64,000 nt of DNA from Clostridia bacterium (GCA_012523575.1 JAAYIF010000032.1:62001-126000), one strand, 5' to 3'. Shown: positions 18,148 to 28,344, counted from the first letter of the stretch. Notes: a model not told the origin generated them from the letters alone. Numbers and translations are program-made.

Positions 18148-19364
18148 AACAAAAAATTTATTCCGTGGGAGAAGTTACAAAATATATTAAAAAGTTGCTG
18201 GAAAGGGATATAAATCTGGCAAATATCTGGATTAAGGGAGAAATATCCAATTTCAAATATCACCCTTCGGGGCACATGTATTTTACCTTGAAGGATAGCA
18301 CCGCATGCTTAAAGTGTGTTATGTTTAGATCCCGGGCGAAAAATCTCTTGTTCCAGCCGGAAAACGGTATGGAAGTTATAGCAGGGGGATATGTGTCGGT
18401 ATATGAACCGGCCGGTCAGTACCAGCTTTACGTGGAGGTCTTGGAGCCCTCCGGTGTGGGCAGCCTGCACATAGCCTTTGAGCAGCTGAAAGAAAAGTTA
18501 AAAGCAGAAGGTCTCTTTGACGAGAAGAGAAAAAAACCCCTGCCCAAAGTTCCCCAAACCATAGGGGTAATAACCTCGCCATCGGGAGCGGCGATTCGGG
18601 ATGTTTTAAATATAGTAAATAGAAGATTTCCCGGGATTAAGGTTGGTATAGTGCCCACCCTTGTACAGGGAGAGGAGGCCCCAATATCCATAGTAAAGGC
18701 TCTGGAAATCGCAAACAGATATGAAGATTTGGAGGTTATTCTTCTGGTTAGGGGGGGTGGTTCCCTGGAAGAGCTCTGGGCCTTTAACACTGAAATGGTT
18801 GCCAGGGCTATAGCAGCATCTAGAATTCCCATTGTCACCGGTATTGGGCATGAAACGGATTTTACCATAGCGGATTTTGTAGCTGACGTGCGTGCTCCTA
18901 CCCCATCTGCTGCAGCGGAACTGGTGGTCCCGGTGAAAGAGGAAATTCTTGAACATATTAAAAGGCTTAAAAGAGCCCTTTATTTGGCAATGGAAAAACA
19001 GCATGAAACAAAAAGGGCCAAATTGGAACTTCTAAAAAGCTCCAAGATATTTTCAAAGCCCGAAACGGTGCTGGGGGATTACTGGCAGGGACTGGATGTT
19101 TTATACCGGAGACTCAAGGACAGCACCCATAAAGTATTAGTGAAATCCAAACAGGATTTTTTAGCCGTTTCTGCCAAATTGGATACCTTAAGTCCCGTAA
19201 GGATTCTTGCCAGGGGTTTTTCCATCTGCATGAAAGAAGATGAAATTATAAAAGATTACCGGGAAGTAGAGATTGGGGATAGGGTTGAAATCATACTGCG
19301 CAAAGGAAGCTTGAACTGTGAAGTTGTGGATAAAAGGGGAGGCTTATCATGGAAGAAGAAATGA
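18141..19364 (+). CDS. xseA: Exodeoxyribonuclease VII large subunit
   Basis: XseA is the catalytic subunit of exonuclease VII, which degrades single-stranded DNA. The N-terminal OB-fold ([17 protein letters not shown], then [20 protein letters not shown]) and the catalytic core [31 protein letters not shown] and [23 protein letters not shown] segments are clear. The frame is open upstream, but the homology starts at GTG 18141, which overlaps the folD stop codon. That gives 407 residues. Confidence 0.95.
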   Translation: MLEQKIYSVGEVTKYIKKLLERDINLANIWIKGEISNFKYHPSGHMYFTLKDSTACLKCVMFRSRAKNLLFQPENGMEVIAGGYVSVYEPAGQYQLYVEVLEPSGVGSLHIAFEQLKEKLKAEGLFDEKRKKPLPKVPQTIGVITSPSGAAIRDVLNIVNRRFPGIKVGIVPTLVQGEEAPISIVKALEIANRYEDLEVILLVRGGGSLEELWAFNTEMVARAIAASRIPIVTGIGHETDFTIADFVADVRAPTPSAAAELVVPVKEEILEHIKRLKRALYLAMEKQHETKRAKLELLKSSKIFSKPETVLGDYWQGLDVLYRRLKDSTHKVLVKSKQDFLAVSAKLDTLSPVRILARGFSICMKEDEIIKDYREVEIGDRVEIILRKGSLNCEVVDKRGGLSWKKK

Positions 19365-19615
19365 TCAAAGGGACTGAAAGCAGTGAACTTACCTTTGAAG
19401 GGGCTCTCAAAAGATTGGAAGAAGTGGTTTCTTGTTTGGAGGAAGGGGAACTACCCTTGGAAGAAGCCCTTGACCATTTTAGAGAAGGAATAAAATTAGT
19501 AAAAATATGCAATGAGAAACTTAAAAATGCTGAAACTGTCATAAACCGGCTCATTGAAGGGGAAGAGGATAATATTATTCTAGAACCGATGAATTTTAAT
19601 TTGGAAGGAGACTAG
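19349..19615 (+). CDS. xseB: Exodeoxyribonuclease VII small subunit
   Basis: XseB is the small helical subunit that stabilises XseA. The hallmark LTFEGALKRLEEVVSCLEEGE followed by LPLEEALDHFREGIKLVKICNEKL is complete. At 88 residues it is normal size. It overlaps the end of xseA by 16 bp and lies 3 bp before ispA, so the three are translated from one transcript. Confidence 0.95.
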   Translation: MEEEMIKGTESSELTFEGALKRLEEVVSCLEEGELPLEEALDHFREGIKLVKICNEKLKNAETVINRLIEGEEDNIILEPMNFNLEGD

Positions 19616-19618
19616 GCG

Positions 19619-20503
19619 TTGGACGTTAAGGAATATTTAAAAGCAAAAAAGGAAATAGTGGAGAAAGCTTTGGATCTTTATCTTCCGGGGGAAGATGCGG
19701 AGCCGAAAATCATCCACGAAGCCATGCGTTACAGCGTCTTTGCAGGGGGTAAAAGGATAAGACCTATACTTGTTATAGCTTCCGCTGAAGCCGTAGGGGG
19801 AAATGAGGAAACTGTTCTGCCTGCTGCCTGTGCCCTGGAAATGATACATACATATTCCCTCATCCATGACGACCTTCCTGCCATGGATAACGATGATTAC
19901 CGCAGAGGCAAGCCCACCAATCATAAGGTATTTGGTGAAGCTATGGCTATTCTTGCCGGAGATGCCCTCCTAACCCATGCTTTTGGGGTTATTACCAGAT
20001 GTTCAGGTAAAGTGGACGACAGTAGTATTATGATGGTCCTCAGGGAACTGTCAGAGGCTGCAGGAAGCATGGGTATGGTTGGAGGACAGGTTATGGATAT
20101 TTTATCAGAGGGAAAAGAGATAAATGGTGAAGAATTGCAGTTTATACACAGGCATAAAACGGGCTGTTTATTTAGAGCCTCTATTCGTACCGGGGCTATA
20201 CTGTCCGGAGCCAACCATGAGAAGCTGGCAGCTCTGACGGCTTATGCTGAACATCTTGGTCTGGCCTTTCAGATAATTGATGATATATTGGATGTAACAG
20301 GTAATGAAAAAAAACTGGGCAAGAAAACCGGAAGTGACATTAAAAAGCAGAAAGCAACCTATCCTGCATTGTATGGGCTGGAGAAATCAAGGGAACTGGC
20401 CAAAAAAGAGATTGAAAGCGCCGTTGAGAGTTTAAAAGGCTTGGGTGCTGCGGCTGATCCCCTTCGAGGGATAGCGCTTTATTTGGGCAAACGCGATAGC
20501 TAA
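19619..20503 (+). CDS. ispA: Farnesyl/geranyl diphosphate synthase
   Basis: This is a polyprenyl diphosphate synthase making FPP or GPP for isoprenoid synthesis. The first aspartate-rich motif (HDDLPAMDNDDYRRG) and the second (FQIIDDILDVTG) are intact, with GGKRIRP near the N-terminus. The TTG start follows GGAGAC. The neighbours xseB, OLE RNA, oapA and dxs form the conserved setting of OLE loci; dxs supplies the precursor pathway. Confidence 0.93.
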   Translation: MDVKEYLKAKKEIVEKALDLYLPGEDAEPKIIHEAMRYSVFAGGKRIRPILVIASAEAVGGNEETVLPAACALEMIHTYSLIHDDLPAMDNDDYRRGKPTNHKVFGEAMAILAGDALLTHAFGVITRCSGKVDDSSIMMVLRELSEAAGSMGMVGGQVMDILSEGKEINGEELQFIHRHKTGCLFRASIRTGAILSGANHEKLAALTAYAEHLGLAFQIIDDILDVTGNEKKLGKKTGSDIKKQKATYPALYGLEKSRELAKKEIESAVESLKGLGAAADPLRGIALYLGKRDS

Positions 20504-20519
20504 CAGGTTATTACGGAGT

Positions 20520-20547
20520 TTGAAAAAATTAATAGTTATGTTATAAT
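20520..20547 (+). promoter_or_regulatory. Extended -10 sigma-A promoter for OLE RNA
   Basis: TTGAAA (20520-20525) and TATAAT (20542-20547) are separated by 16 bp, and TG at 20539-20540 makes an extended -10. This predicts transcription from about 20554. It gives OLE RNA a strong promoter of its own downstream of ispA. Confidence 0.75.
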
Positions 20548-20554
20548 TGTTCTT

Positions 20555-21205
20555 AACTGCTGCGGGTGGCGCAGTATTCTAGTCAGGCTTGCCACTCTGA
20601 AGACGGGCCTAAAAATCCGTCAAAGGGCACATCGATGAAGTTCCTGGTGATGGCTTCTGACGCCCAGTTGGGGGTCGTTGCTGGGAGTTAAGGGGATGGG
20701 GCGATCTACAAAGGCATGTAGGCGTTGACCCTATCCCCGCGGAGACCCAAGTGCGTGGTTTTCCTGTAAAAGGAAAGCTATGGCTTGGGTTTAAACCTGC
20801 ATTCGGTGTGGGGAGCGCTGGGTGCAGTGTAGCCTGCCTTGAGTGGCGGTGGCGGAGACGTCAAAAACGCAGCTTAATGAAAGGGGCCCTATCATTAAGC
20901 TGCGTTGTTGAAACCATCGCTGCAAAAGAGGCTAGGAGTGGAACAAGTCTGTTGAAGAAAATTCCTAGACTGTTTACCGGAGGGTAAGGCCTGCTGGGGA
21001 TTAAAGTGTGTGCTAAGTGGTAATCCAGTCCTGCAGTTTGCGAAACTGCAGATCGGCCCTTAAAGGGAAACCGCTGGTTCGGCGACGGCCAGTGGGCCGA
21101 TGGGAAATCCTACTGGACCTAAGCCGCAAAGTTTACCCAGCCGGGCTGCCACCCGCGGGACGGCAGCATTAAAGTGTAAGACGAGGGTTTTCCCTCGTCT
21201 TTACT
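20555..21205 (+). ncRNA. ole: OLE RNA (ornate large extremophilic RNA)
   Basis: A gene-free stretch of about 650 nt lies between ispA and a membrane-protein gene, which in turn precedes dxs. This is the known genomic setting of OLE RNA. The stretch is rich in paired elements; for example an AACGCAGCTTAATGA arm near 20863 pairs perfectly with TCATTAAGCTGCGTT ending near 20907. It ends with a highly ordered GC-rich region (ACCCAGCCGGGCTGCCACCC, 21134-21153). A promoter lies just upstream and a terminator hairpin at its end. OLE RNA binds OapA and gathers at the membrane; in Bacillus halodurans it is tied to alcohol, cold and magnesium stress. Length, context, promoter and structure all agree; exact ends are estimates. 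Confidence 0.9.
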
Positions 21206-21209
21206 TTAT
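21178..21209 (+). terminator. Terminator of OLE RNA
   Basis: AAGACGAGGG (21178-21187) pairs with TCCCTCGTCTT (21191-21201) around a short T loop. The tail is T-rich but interrupted, so some readthrough into oapA is plausible. Confidence 0.7.
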
Positions 21210-21247
21210 AATGCAACTGAAAATTATAAAAATTAGGAAGAGGTAAA

Positions 21248-21853
21248 ATGAAACAAGATCTTACAGTATATTCCCTAAAAAAGGGAATCATCATAGGCAT
21301 TGGAACTTTTTTATTAGCTTTAATAGTATCCGTAAGCTCCCAAGGAATCTTGAATTTTTTGGGCCCGGTGTGGCTTAAATTATGTTTATTAGTGCTAATT
21401 ATAGCCATTGGTGTGTTTTTTGATATTATAGGGGTAGCAGTGGCAGCAGCCAGTGAAAGTTCCTTCCATGCCAAAGCTGCAAGGAGCATTTTAGGGGCAG
21501 AACAGGCTGTGAGGTTGGTAAGAAATGCGGACCGGGTGGCCAGCTTCTGCAATGATATTATAGGAGATGTTTGTGCTTCTTTGAGTGGTGCTTTGGGAAC
21601 GGCTATAGTTTTTGAATTAACTCCTAGTATCTTAAGCGGGCATACTGCTATCCTTGGGGTTTTAATGACGGCGGCTATTGCCGGGTTAACTGTGGGAGGC
21701 AAAGCCTTTGGGAAAAGCTTCGCCATTGAATTTGCTGACAATGTAATTTTTAGGGTAGGAGAAGTTTTGGCAGTTGTAGAAAATACATTGGGGGTAGGGA
21801 TAATTAAAAATAGGAGTACAGGTAAGAATGCAGGAAAAAAGGGGAGAAGATAA
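21248..21853 (+). CDS. oapA: OLE-associated protein OapA
   Basis: The protein has 201 residues with hydrophobic helices at [18 protein letters not shown] and [26 protein letters not shown] and further helices near residues 115-145. The C-terminus is basic ([15 protein letters not shown]), suited to RNA contact. It lies immediately downstream of OLE RNA, the defining position of OapA, which forms a complex with OLE RNA at the membrane. The stop codon overlaps the dxs ATG (TAATGG). Confidence 0.88.
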   Translation: MKQDLTVYSLKKGIIIGIGTFLLALIVSVSSQGILNFLGPVWLKLCLLVLIIAIGVFFDIIGVAVAAASESSFHAKAARSILGAEQAVRLVRNADRVASFCNDIIGDVCASLSGALGTAIVFELTPSILSGHTAILGVLMTAAIAGLTVGGKAFGKSFAIEFADNVIFRVGEVLAVVENTLGVGIIKNRSTGKNAGKKGRR

Positions 21854-23733
21854 TGGATTTATTAAAAAAAATCGAAAGCCCCCATCAAATAAGAAGCATG
21901 TCGGTGCAAGAATTGGAAAAGCTAGCAACGGAAGTGCGGGAAATCATAATCAATACTGTATCCAAAACAGGAGGTCATTTGGCCTCAAATCTTGGTGCTG
22001 TTGAACTTACCCTCGCACTGCATTCGGTTTTTAATACTCCAGAAGATAAGATTGTTTGGGATGTGGGGCATCAATGTTATACCCATAAACTGATAACCGG
22101 GAGAAGAGATAGATTTGATACTTTGAGAAGTTATGGAGGTATAAGCGGCTTTCCCAAAAGGGAAGAGAGCATTTATGATGTTTTCAACACAGGTCATGCC
22201 AGTACTTCCATATCTGCAGCTTTGGGTATAGCCTCTGCCAGGGATAAAAAAGGTGAAAAATACAAGGTAATTGCCGTAATCGGTGACGGAGCTTTAACAG
22301 GGGGAATGGCTTTTGAAGCCCTTAATTACGCCGGTCATTTGGGTAAAGATCTTATTGTGGTTCTTAACGACAACAAAATGTCCATTGACAAGAATGTGGG
22401 GGCATTGTCCTCATATTTAAGCCGCATTAGGACGGATCCCAAATATTTTAGGGGAAAAGAAGAAATAGAAAATTTGCTAAAGAAACTTCCCCATGGGGCA
22501 ACGGTTCTAAAGCTTGCTGATAAAATAAAGGATAGCATAAAGTACCTTGTTGTTCCGGGAATGCTTTTTGAAGAATTGGGATATACATATCTGGGTCCCA
22601 TTGACGGGCACAGCATAAGTGCCATGAAAGCTGTTTTCACCAATGCTAAATCTTTAAAGGGTCCGGTGCTGGTGCATGTGGTGACCCAAAAGGGAAAGGG
22701 ATACGAGCCTGCTGAAGATAAACCGGATACCTTTCACGGCATTGGCCCCTTTAATATTAGCACGGGAACCTCTCCTAAAAAGAAAGACCCTCCCTCCTAT
22801 ACCTCCGTATTTGGTCATGCTTTATCCAAGCTTGCTGAAGATAGGCCTGAGCTTGTTGCCATCACGGCTGCCATGCCCGGAGGAACGGGCTTGGACATTT
22901 TCCAGAAACATTTTCCTGACAGATATTTTGATGTGGGGATAGCCGAACAGAATGCCGTTACCATGGCGGCGGGCATGGCTGCAGCAGGACTTAAGCCGGT
23001 GGTGGCAATTTATTCAACCTTTCTACAGAGAGCCTATGATCAGATAATTCATGACGTGGCCATGCAGAATCTGCCCGTGGTTTTTGCCATGGACAGGGGC
23101 GGTATAGTGGGAGAAGATGGGGAAACCCATCAGGGCGTGTTTGATCATTCTTATTTGAGGCACAATCCCAACATGGTGGTTATGGCACCAAAGGATGAAG
23201 AAGAACTCCGGCACATGTTGTTTACGGCGGTGGAATATAACAAGGGCCCCATTTCCCTACGCTATCCCAGGGGACGTGGAGTGGGAGTGCCCTTAAGTGA
23301 TACCTTTGTGCAGCTTCCCATTGGAAAAGCTGAAGTGCTGGCAGAGGGCAGTGACATAGTATTTTTAGCCGTGGGCAGCCAGGTTTATACCGCCCACAGG
23401 GCTGCAGAGGCATTGAAAAATGACGGAATTGGGGCAACCGTAATTAACTGTCGTTTTATTAAACCAATGGATGAGGAGCTTATCTGTGAAACGGCTTTAA
23501 AAATAAAGCGGATTGTTACCATTGAGGAAAATGTATTAATGGGGGGCTTTGGTTCAGCGGTTCTTGAAACCTTAAATAACAGGGGAATCAATAATGTTAG
23601 GCTTATTCGCATAGGACTTCCCGATAAGTTTATAGAACACGGAAAAGCTGATTTATTAAGGGAAAAATACGGACTTTCCGCCGAAAAAGTTATAGAAAAA
23701 ATAAGACAGAGCTTTCCGGAGCTTTTTAGTTAG
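21853..23733 (+). CDS. dxs: 1-deoxy-D-xylulose-5-phosphate synthase
   Basis: Dxs joins pyruvate and glyceraldehyde-3-phosphate, using thiamine diphosphate, in the first step of the MEP isoprenoid pathway. The ThDP/Mg site [31 protein letters not shown] near the start, and the transketolase-like [18 protein letters not shown] are intact; length is 626 residues. It overlaps oapA by one base. Its stop codon lies inside a (TTAG)n tandem repeat. Confidence 0.96.
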   Translation: MDLLKKIESPHQIRSMSVQELEKLATEVREIIINTVSKTGGHLASNLGAVELTLALHSVFNTPEDKIVWDVGHQCYTHKLITGRRDRFDTLRSYGGISGFPKREESIYDVFNTGHASTSISAALGIASARDKKGEKYKVIAVIGDGALTGGMAFEALNYAGHLGKDLIVVLNDNKMSIDKNVGALSSYLSRIRTDPKYFRGKEEIENLLKKLPHGATVLKLADKIKDSIKYLVVPGMLFEELGYTYLGPIDGHSISAMKAVFTNAKSLKGPVLVHVVTQKGKGYEPAEDKPDTFHGIGPFNISTGTSPKKKDPPSYTSVFGHALSKLAEDRPELVAITAAMPGGTGLDIFQKHFPDRYFDVGIAEQNAVTMAAGMAAAGLKPVVAIYSTFLQRAYDQIIHDVAMQNLPVVFAMDRGGIVGEDGETHQGVFDHSYLRHNPNMVVMAPKDEEELRHMLFTAVEYNKGPISLRYPRGRGVGVPLSDTFVQLPIGKAEVLAEGSDIVFLAVGSQVYTAHRAAEALKNDGIGATVINCRFIKPMDEELICETALKIKRIVTIEENVLMGGFGSAVLETLNNRGINNVRLIRIGLPDKFIEHGKADLLREKYGLSAEKVIEKIRQSFPELFS

Positions 23734-23772
23734 TTTGTTAGTTAGTAAGTTAGTTAGTTAGTTAGTTAGTTA
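23726..23772 (+). repeat. (TTAG)n tetranucleotide tandem repeat
   Basis: Eleven TTAG units plus TTA run from 23726 to 23772, with two units imperfect (TTTG and TAAG). The first units contain the last codon and stop of dxs; the tract ends 21 bp before the likely tlyA start. Slipped-strand length change here would alter dxs-tlyA spacing but not either protein. Confidence 0.95.
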
Positions 23773-23793
23773 AACAAAGCGGGGTTGAGTTGT

Positions 23794-24603
23794 TTGAGGA
23801 AAGAAAGTAAAGACAAAAAAAGGCTGGATCTGCTTTTAGTGGAAAGGGGATTTTTTGAAAGCAGAAGCCGGGCCCAGTCAGTCATCATGGCAGGTAAAGT
23901 AATGGTTAATGATAAAATTGTAGACAAACCCGGCACACGTTTTCCCGTTGATGCGGACATAAGGCTCCTGGAAAAGGATATACCCTATGTGAGCAGAGGA
24001 GGCCTAAAACTGGAGAAGGCGGCCGAAGTTTTTGGCATTTCCTTTTCTTCAAAAACGGTACTGGATATAGGTGCTTCCACCGGAGGCTTTACTGACTGTG
24101 CCTTGAAGCACGGTGCAAAAAAAGTTTATGCCGTTGATGTGGGGTACGGGCAACTGGATTGGAAACTACGGAAAGATTCAAGGGTAGTGAATATGGAGAG
24201 AACCAATGCAAGGTATTTAACCCTTCAGGATATAGGGGAAAGGGTTGACATTGCTACCATTGATGTATCCTTCATATCAATATTAAAAATCCTTCCTGCA
24301 GTATATGATATCCTTGAGGATAAAGGAGAAGTTGTGGCCCTTATAAAACCGCAGTTTGAGGCCGGCAGGGAAAATGTGGGTAAGAAGGGGGTTGTAAGGG
24401 ATCCCCGGGTGCATAAAACGGTAATTTTAAAAATCTTAGATGGAATAGAAAAAATCGGTTTTTCCGTTAGGGGATTATGGTATTCCCCCATAAAGGGGCC
24501 GGAAGGCAATATAGAGTATCTTTTGTATTTAATAAAGGATAAGGGCAAAGGCATCGCCATTGATGTGGATGCCATTGTAGAAAAAGCCTGGAGAGAACTA
24601 TAG
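23794..24603 (+). CDS. tlyA: TlyA family rRNA 2'-O-methyltransferase (S4 domain)
   Basis: The N-terminal S4 RNA-binding domain (RLDLLLVERGFFESRSRAQSV) is followed by an FtsJ-like methyltransferase with the SAM motif VLDIGASTGGFTDCALK. TlyA proteins methylate 16S and 23S rRNA ribose; older annotations call them hemolysin A. TTG at 23785 abuts the GGGG ribosome site, so TTG at 23794 is favoured. It lies in the usual dxs-tlyA-nadK-argR-recN order. Confidence 0.92.
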   Translation: MRKESKDKKRLDLLLVERGFFESRSRAQSVIMAGKVMVNDKIVDKPGTRFPVDADIRLLEKDIPYVSRGGLKLEKAAEVFGISFSSKTVLDIGASTGGFTDCALKHGAKKVYAVDVGYGQLDWKLRKDSRVVNMERTNARYLTLQDIGERVDIATIDVSFISILKILPAVYDILEDKGEVVALIKPQFEAGRENVGKKGVVRDPRVHKTVILKILDGIEKIGFSVRGLWYSPIKGPEGNIEYLLYLIKDKGKGIAIDVDAIVEKAWREL

Positions 24604-24625
24604 CCGGAATTATGTTCCGGTTTTT
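24604..24625 (+). terminator. Hairpin terminator after tlyA
   Basis: CCGGAA and TTCCGG form a stem around a 5-nt loop immediately after the tlyA stop, followed by five T. Confidence 0.75.
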
Positions 24626-24759
24626 ATATTATTTGAAATTCTTTGGGAGCTGTTTTTATAATCAAAGGAAAAAGGAATTATGAATTGAATTTATTATCAA
24701 TAATAAGCTTTTTTAAAAGATAAAATAGTTTTTTGGAAGTGGAAAGGGCAGATAAATTC

Positions 24760-25623
24760 ATGAAACGCATGGGTGTTGTTTTAAATATTGAAAAGCCGAA
24801 AACCATTGAAACGGCACGGGAGCTGTACAGCTGGTTGAAAAGAAAGGGAATAGACATATTCTTTTTAAAAGAACATGCCGAAGCATTAGGGTTTCCCGAA
24901 CTGGGTCTCAACCAGGATGAATTGGCGGAGCACTGCGACTGTATTATCACCCTGGGCGGAGACGGTACTCTTCTTTATGCAGCCAGGATTACGGCCCCCA
25001 GGGAAAAGCCCATTTTAGGCATTAATCTTGGGGATTTTGGATTCCTTGTGGCTGTGGATCCCAAGGATATGTATGAAAGTTTGGAAAATGTGTTGGCGGG
25101 AAATTTTTCCCTGGATAAAAGAATGATGCTAGAAGCAGCGGTTTACAGAAACGGTAGATGTTTGAAAACCTGTTATGCTTTAAATGACGTAGTAATAGCA
25201 AAACCCGGACTTTCAAGATTAATCAAGCTGGAAACCTATGTTGCCGGTGAGTTTGCCAGCAACTATCCTGCCGACGGTTTGATTATTTCTTCCCCTACGG
25301 GCTCCACTGCTTACAATCTTTCTGCCGGAGGTCCCATAGTTTCTCCTAAAGTTGATGTGATAATATTAAATCCTATTTGCCCCCACACCCTGGTTTCAAG
25401 ACCCTTGGTGATTTCACCGGAGGAAGAGATAAGGATAATCTTAAAATCCGGTGAAGGGGAAGCATTAATGACCGTGGATGGGCAGGTGGGTTTTCCCATC
25501 ACCAAGGGTGACGAAATATATGTCAGTAAAGCGCCTTTTCGTACAAACTTAATCAGCCTTCCCGGAAGGAGTTTTTATGAGATTCTGCGGAATAAACTGG
25601 GGAAGGTAGATAGGAATGGATAG
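24760..25623 (+). CDS. nadK: NAD kinase
   Basis: This enzyme makes NADP from NAD and ATP. The diagnostic ITLGGDGTLLYAAR, the NxxD-type region and PTGSTAYNLSAGGPIV are complete, and the C-terminal VDGQ segment is present. The frame opens with TTG at 24733, but ATG at 24760 (MKRMGVVLN) fits the family start better. It overlaps the next gene by 8 bp. Confidence 0.93.
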   Translation: MKRMGVVLNIEKPKTIETARELYSWLKRKGIDIFFLKEHAEALGFPELGLNQDELAEHCDCIITLGGDGTLLYAARITAPREKPILGINLGDFGFLVAVDPKDMYESLENVLAGNFSLDKRMMLEAAVYRNGRCLKTCYALNDVVIAKPGLSRLIKLETYVAGEFASNYPADGLIISSPTGSTAYNLSAGGPIVSPKVDVIILNPICPHTLVSRPLVISPEEEIRIILKSGEGEALMTVDGQVGFPITKGDEIYVSKAPFRTNLISLPGRSFYEILRNKLGKVDRNG

Positions 25624-26182
25624 GCTCTTTAAAAATGCCGTGGAACTTTCCCATAAAATTATTGCCAGTACGGTGGGGGAAGGGGATATTGCGGTGGATG
25701 CTACGGCTGGCAATGGTTGGGATACGGTTTTTTTGGCTGAACTGGTCTCCGATAGAGGTAAGGTCTATGCCTTTGATATTCAGGAGCAGGCATTGAAAAA
25801 TACTGAACAAAAGCTTAAAGAGAGAAATCTTTCGCACCGTGTTCGATTAATAAAAGACGGTCATGAGAACATGAAAAATTATATTTCCGAAGAGGTTAAG
25901 GCGGTAATGTTCAATTTGGGTTACTTGCCGGGTTATGACCGTACTTGCATTACCCGTCCTTCTACCACTATTAAGGCATTGGGTTCCGCTTTAAGCCTCC
26001 TAAAAAAAGGAGGGCTCATTACCATTGTGGTTTATACAGGGCACGAAGGAGGCATGGAAGAAAGCGATTCCGTTATGAAGTTTATCTCCCAACTACACCA
26101 GTCTGAATGGGACGTTGCTGTCATTGATTTTCCCAATAGAAAAAATTTTTCCCCATATTTAGCAGCTATTCAAAAGAGGTGA
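25616..26182 (+). CDS. mnmM: tRNA (mnm5s2U34) methyltransferase, MnmM/YtqB family
   Basis: This is a small Rossmann methyltransferase (188 residues) with the SAM motif VDATAGNGWDTVFLAELV and the family block FNLGYLPGYDRTCITRP. YtqB-type MnmM finishes the wobble modification of tRNAs in bacteria lacking MnmC methyltransferase. It starts within nadK and lies 9 bp before argR. Assignment is by family motifs. Confidence 0.82.
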   Translation: MDRLFKNAVELSHKIIASTVGEGDIAVDATAGNGWDTVFLAELVSDRGKVYAFDIQEQALKNTEQKLKERNLSHRVRLIKDGHENMKNYISEEVKAVMFNLGYLPGYDRTCITRPSTTIKALGSALSLLKKGGLITIVVYTGHEGGMEESDSVMKFISQLHQSEWDVAVIDFPNRKNFSPYLAAIQKR

Positions 26183-26191
26183 AATGGGCAG

Positions 26192-26644
26192 GTGAAAGCA
26201 GAGCGCCATAAAGCCATCCTTAAGCTTGTTTCTGAACAGGAAATAACCACTCAATGGGAATTAGTGGAAAAGTTAAGGGAAATGGGATTTAATTCCACCC
26301 AGGCAACAATTTCAAGGGATATAAAAGAGCTGGGTCTGGTCAAGGTCCCTGTGGGGGAGCATAGATACCGTTATGCTGCACCTCCTAGACATCAGGTGGA
26401 CAATGTATATGGTCGCTTAGTACGACTTTTTCATGACTCCGTGGTTTCCTATGATTACAGTGAAAATATTATCCTTGTAAAAACTTTACCGGGCACAGCT
26501 CATGCTGTGGCTTCATGTATTGATAATATCGGCTGGAAGGAAGTGCTGGGAACCGTTGCGGGAGATGACACCATTTTATTGGTGATTAAACCCAAGGAAG
26601 CGGTGCAGGCGGTAATGAAAAGATTTGAAGCACTGTCAATGTAA
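26192..26644 (+). CDS. argR: Arginine repressor ArgR/AhrC
   Basis: ArgR is a hexameric arginine-responsive DNA-binding regulator. The N-terminal winged helix (KAILKLVSEQEITTQWELV, then STQATISRDIKELGLVKV) and the C-terminal oligomerisation/arginine domain with GTAHAVASCID and GDDTILLV are intact. Length is 150 residues. It lies next to recN, as in most Firmicutes. Confidence 0.95.
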   Translation: MKAERHKAILKLVSEQEITTQWELVEKLREMGFNSTQATISRDIKELGLVKVPVGEHRYRYAAPPRHQVDNVYGRLVRLFHDSVVSYDYSENIILVKTLPGTAHAVASCIDNIGWKEVLGTVAGDDTILLVIKPKEAVQAVMKRFEALSM

Positions 26645-26655
26645 GGGGGAGTCTT

Positions 26656-28344
26656 ATGCTTAGACAGTTGAGCATAGAAAATTTTGCCCTAATAGATAAA
26701 CTTCTTTTGGAATTCGGTCCCGGTTTAAACGTGCTGACGGGGGAAACAGGGGCGGGAAAATCAATAATCATCGATGCATTGGGACTATTGCTTGGCGCCA
26801 GGGCTTCCCAGGAATTTCTTAGAAGCGGCAGTGAAAAAGCCGTTATATCCGGGGTGTTTGAGCTGAGCAATGATATCAAGGAGAAAATCGTTTCATTGGG
26901 GTTGGAGGATATTGAAGAAGAAGACATGATTTTTCTTTCAAGGGAACTTACTTTAAGCGGAAAAAATGTCTGCAGGGTGAATGGAAAAATAGTTCCCCTT
27001 TCCATGCTTAAAAAAATAAGCGCCCAGCTCATTGATATCTGCGGACAGCATGAGTATCAAAAAATTTCAAGTCCAGCTCAGCAGCTAGCAATTCTGGATG
27101 AATACGGCGGTGAAAAGTTAATTAAGCTGAAAAATGAGGTGGCTGAAGATTATAGAAAGCTAAAAAAGATAGAAAAAAAGATTTACGATTTACGGAGTAA
27201 AAGGGAAGAATATCTCCAAAAACAGGATTTTCTACAGTTTCAGCTGGATGAAATAAATTCTGCGCGCCTTAAAGAGGGAGAAGAGGAAGAAATAGAAAAG
27301 GAGCTTAAATTTTTATCCGGGGCAGAGTTTTTAGCCGGTGAAAGTGCAAAGGTATACGGCCTGCTCTTTGGGGGGCAGAATGAGTTTCCTTCTGCATACG
27401 ATCTCATGGGGAATGCCGCTGAAAGTCTCAGGGCAATGAGTGTCTATGATGCTTCCTTGGAGGAAAAGATAAAGGCCTTGGAAGATGTCATGTATGCAGT
27501 GCAGGATATTGCCCATTTTATGAGGGATTACTGCGAGGGCAAGGAATACGATCCCGAGCGTTTAAGGCACCTGGAAGAAAGGTTGGCCGTTATTAACCGC
27601 TTAAAGCTGAAATACAGTAAATCCGTTGAAGAGATTTTGAAATATAGGGATGAGATTTCGGCATCTTTGGAAGAACTTTATTTCAGCGAAGATACATTAA
27701 AAAATCTTGAAGAAAAAAGGGAAAAACTTTTTAAGGAATTAATTGCAAAGGCCCGTGAACTGGAAGAGTTAAGGAAATTTTCCGGTAGAAAACTTTCCCT
27801 AGAGCTGGAAAAAACTTTAAAGGAACTGGAAATGAAAAATTCAAAATTTGAAGTTAAAGTGGAGACCGCCAAAGACCTTGGTGAGCAGGGGATGAATAAT
27901 GTGGAATTTTTATTTTCCGCCAATCCCGGTGAGCCTTTAAAGAATCTGGCCAAAGTTGCTTCCGGAGGGGAATTGTCAAGGCTTACGCTGGCCCTCAAAA
28001 GTGTTCAGGCGAAAAAAGATTCCGTTCCCGTACTTGTATTTGATGAGGTTGATTCCGGTATTGGGGGCAATACTGCTTTTAAAATTGGAAAGAAAATTGC
28101 CTTTCTTGCTAAATTTCATCAGGTAATTTGCGTTACTCATTCTCCCCAGGTAGCTGCCTTTTCACAACGGCATTTTGAAATTGTCAAAGAAGTGAAAAAT
28201 AATAGAACCACCACCAATGTTATTCCCCTATCTCCTGAAGAAAGCATAGGTGAAATTGCCAGAATGCTTGGGGGTAAGGAAAAGGATACAGCGGTGGAAC
28301 ATGCAAGGAGATTGGTTAATGAAGCCCGGGAATACACAAATTGA
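26656..28344 (+). CDS. recN: DNA repair protein RecN
   Basis: RecN is an SMC-like ATPase acting early in double-strand break repair. The N-terminal LSIENFALIDKLLLEFGPG and Walker A GETGAGKSIII, a central coiled coil (about residues 150-400), the signature VASGGELSRL and Walker B VLVFDEVDSGIGG are all present. Length is 562 residues. It starts 11 bp after argR. Confidence 0.96.
   Translation: MLRQLSIENFALIDKLLLEFGPGLNVLTGETGAGKSIIIDALGLLLGARASQEFLRSGSEKAVISGVFELSNDIKEKIVSLGLEDIEEEDMIFLSRELTLSGKNVCRVNGKIVPLSMLKKISAQLIDICGQHEYQKISSPAQQLAILDEYGGEKLIKLKNEVAEDYRKLKKIEKKIYDLRSKREEYLQKQDFLQFQLDEINSARLKEGEEEEIEKELKFLSGAEFLAGESAKVYGLLFGGQNEFPSAYDLMGNAAESLRAMSVYDASLEEKIKALEDVMYAVQDIAHFMRDYCEGKEYDPERLRHLEERLAVINRLKLKYSKSVEEILKYRDEISASLEELYFSEDTLKNLEEKREKLFKELIAKARELEELRKFSGRKLSLELEKTLKELEMKNSKFEVKVETAKDLGEQGMNNVEFLFSANPGEPLKNLAKVASGGELSRLTLALKSVQAKKDSVPVLVFDEVDSGIGGNTAFKIGKKIAFLAKFHQVICVTHSPQVAAFSQRHFEIVKEVKNNRTTTNVIPLSPEESIGEIARMLGGKEKDTAVEHARRLVNEAREYTN

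Noticed and set aside
20751-20987. Open reading frame of 78 codons inside the OLE RNA region
   Set aside because: It has arginine/cysteine-rich composition with no family resemblance, lies in a region whose structure and context identify OLE RNA, and has no ribosome site.
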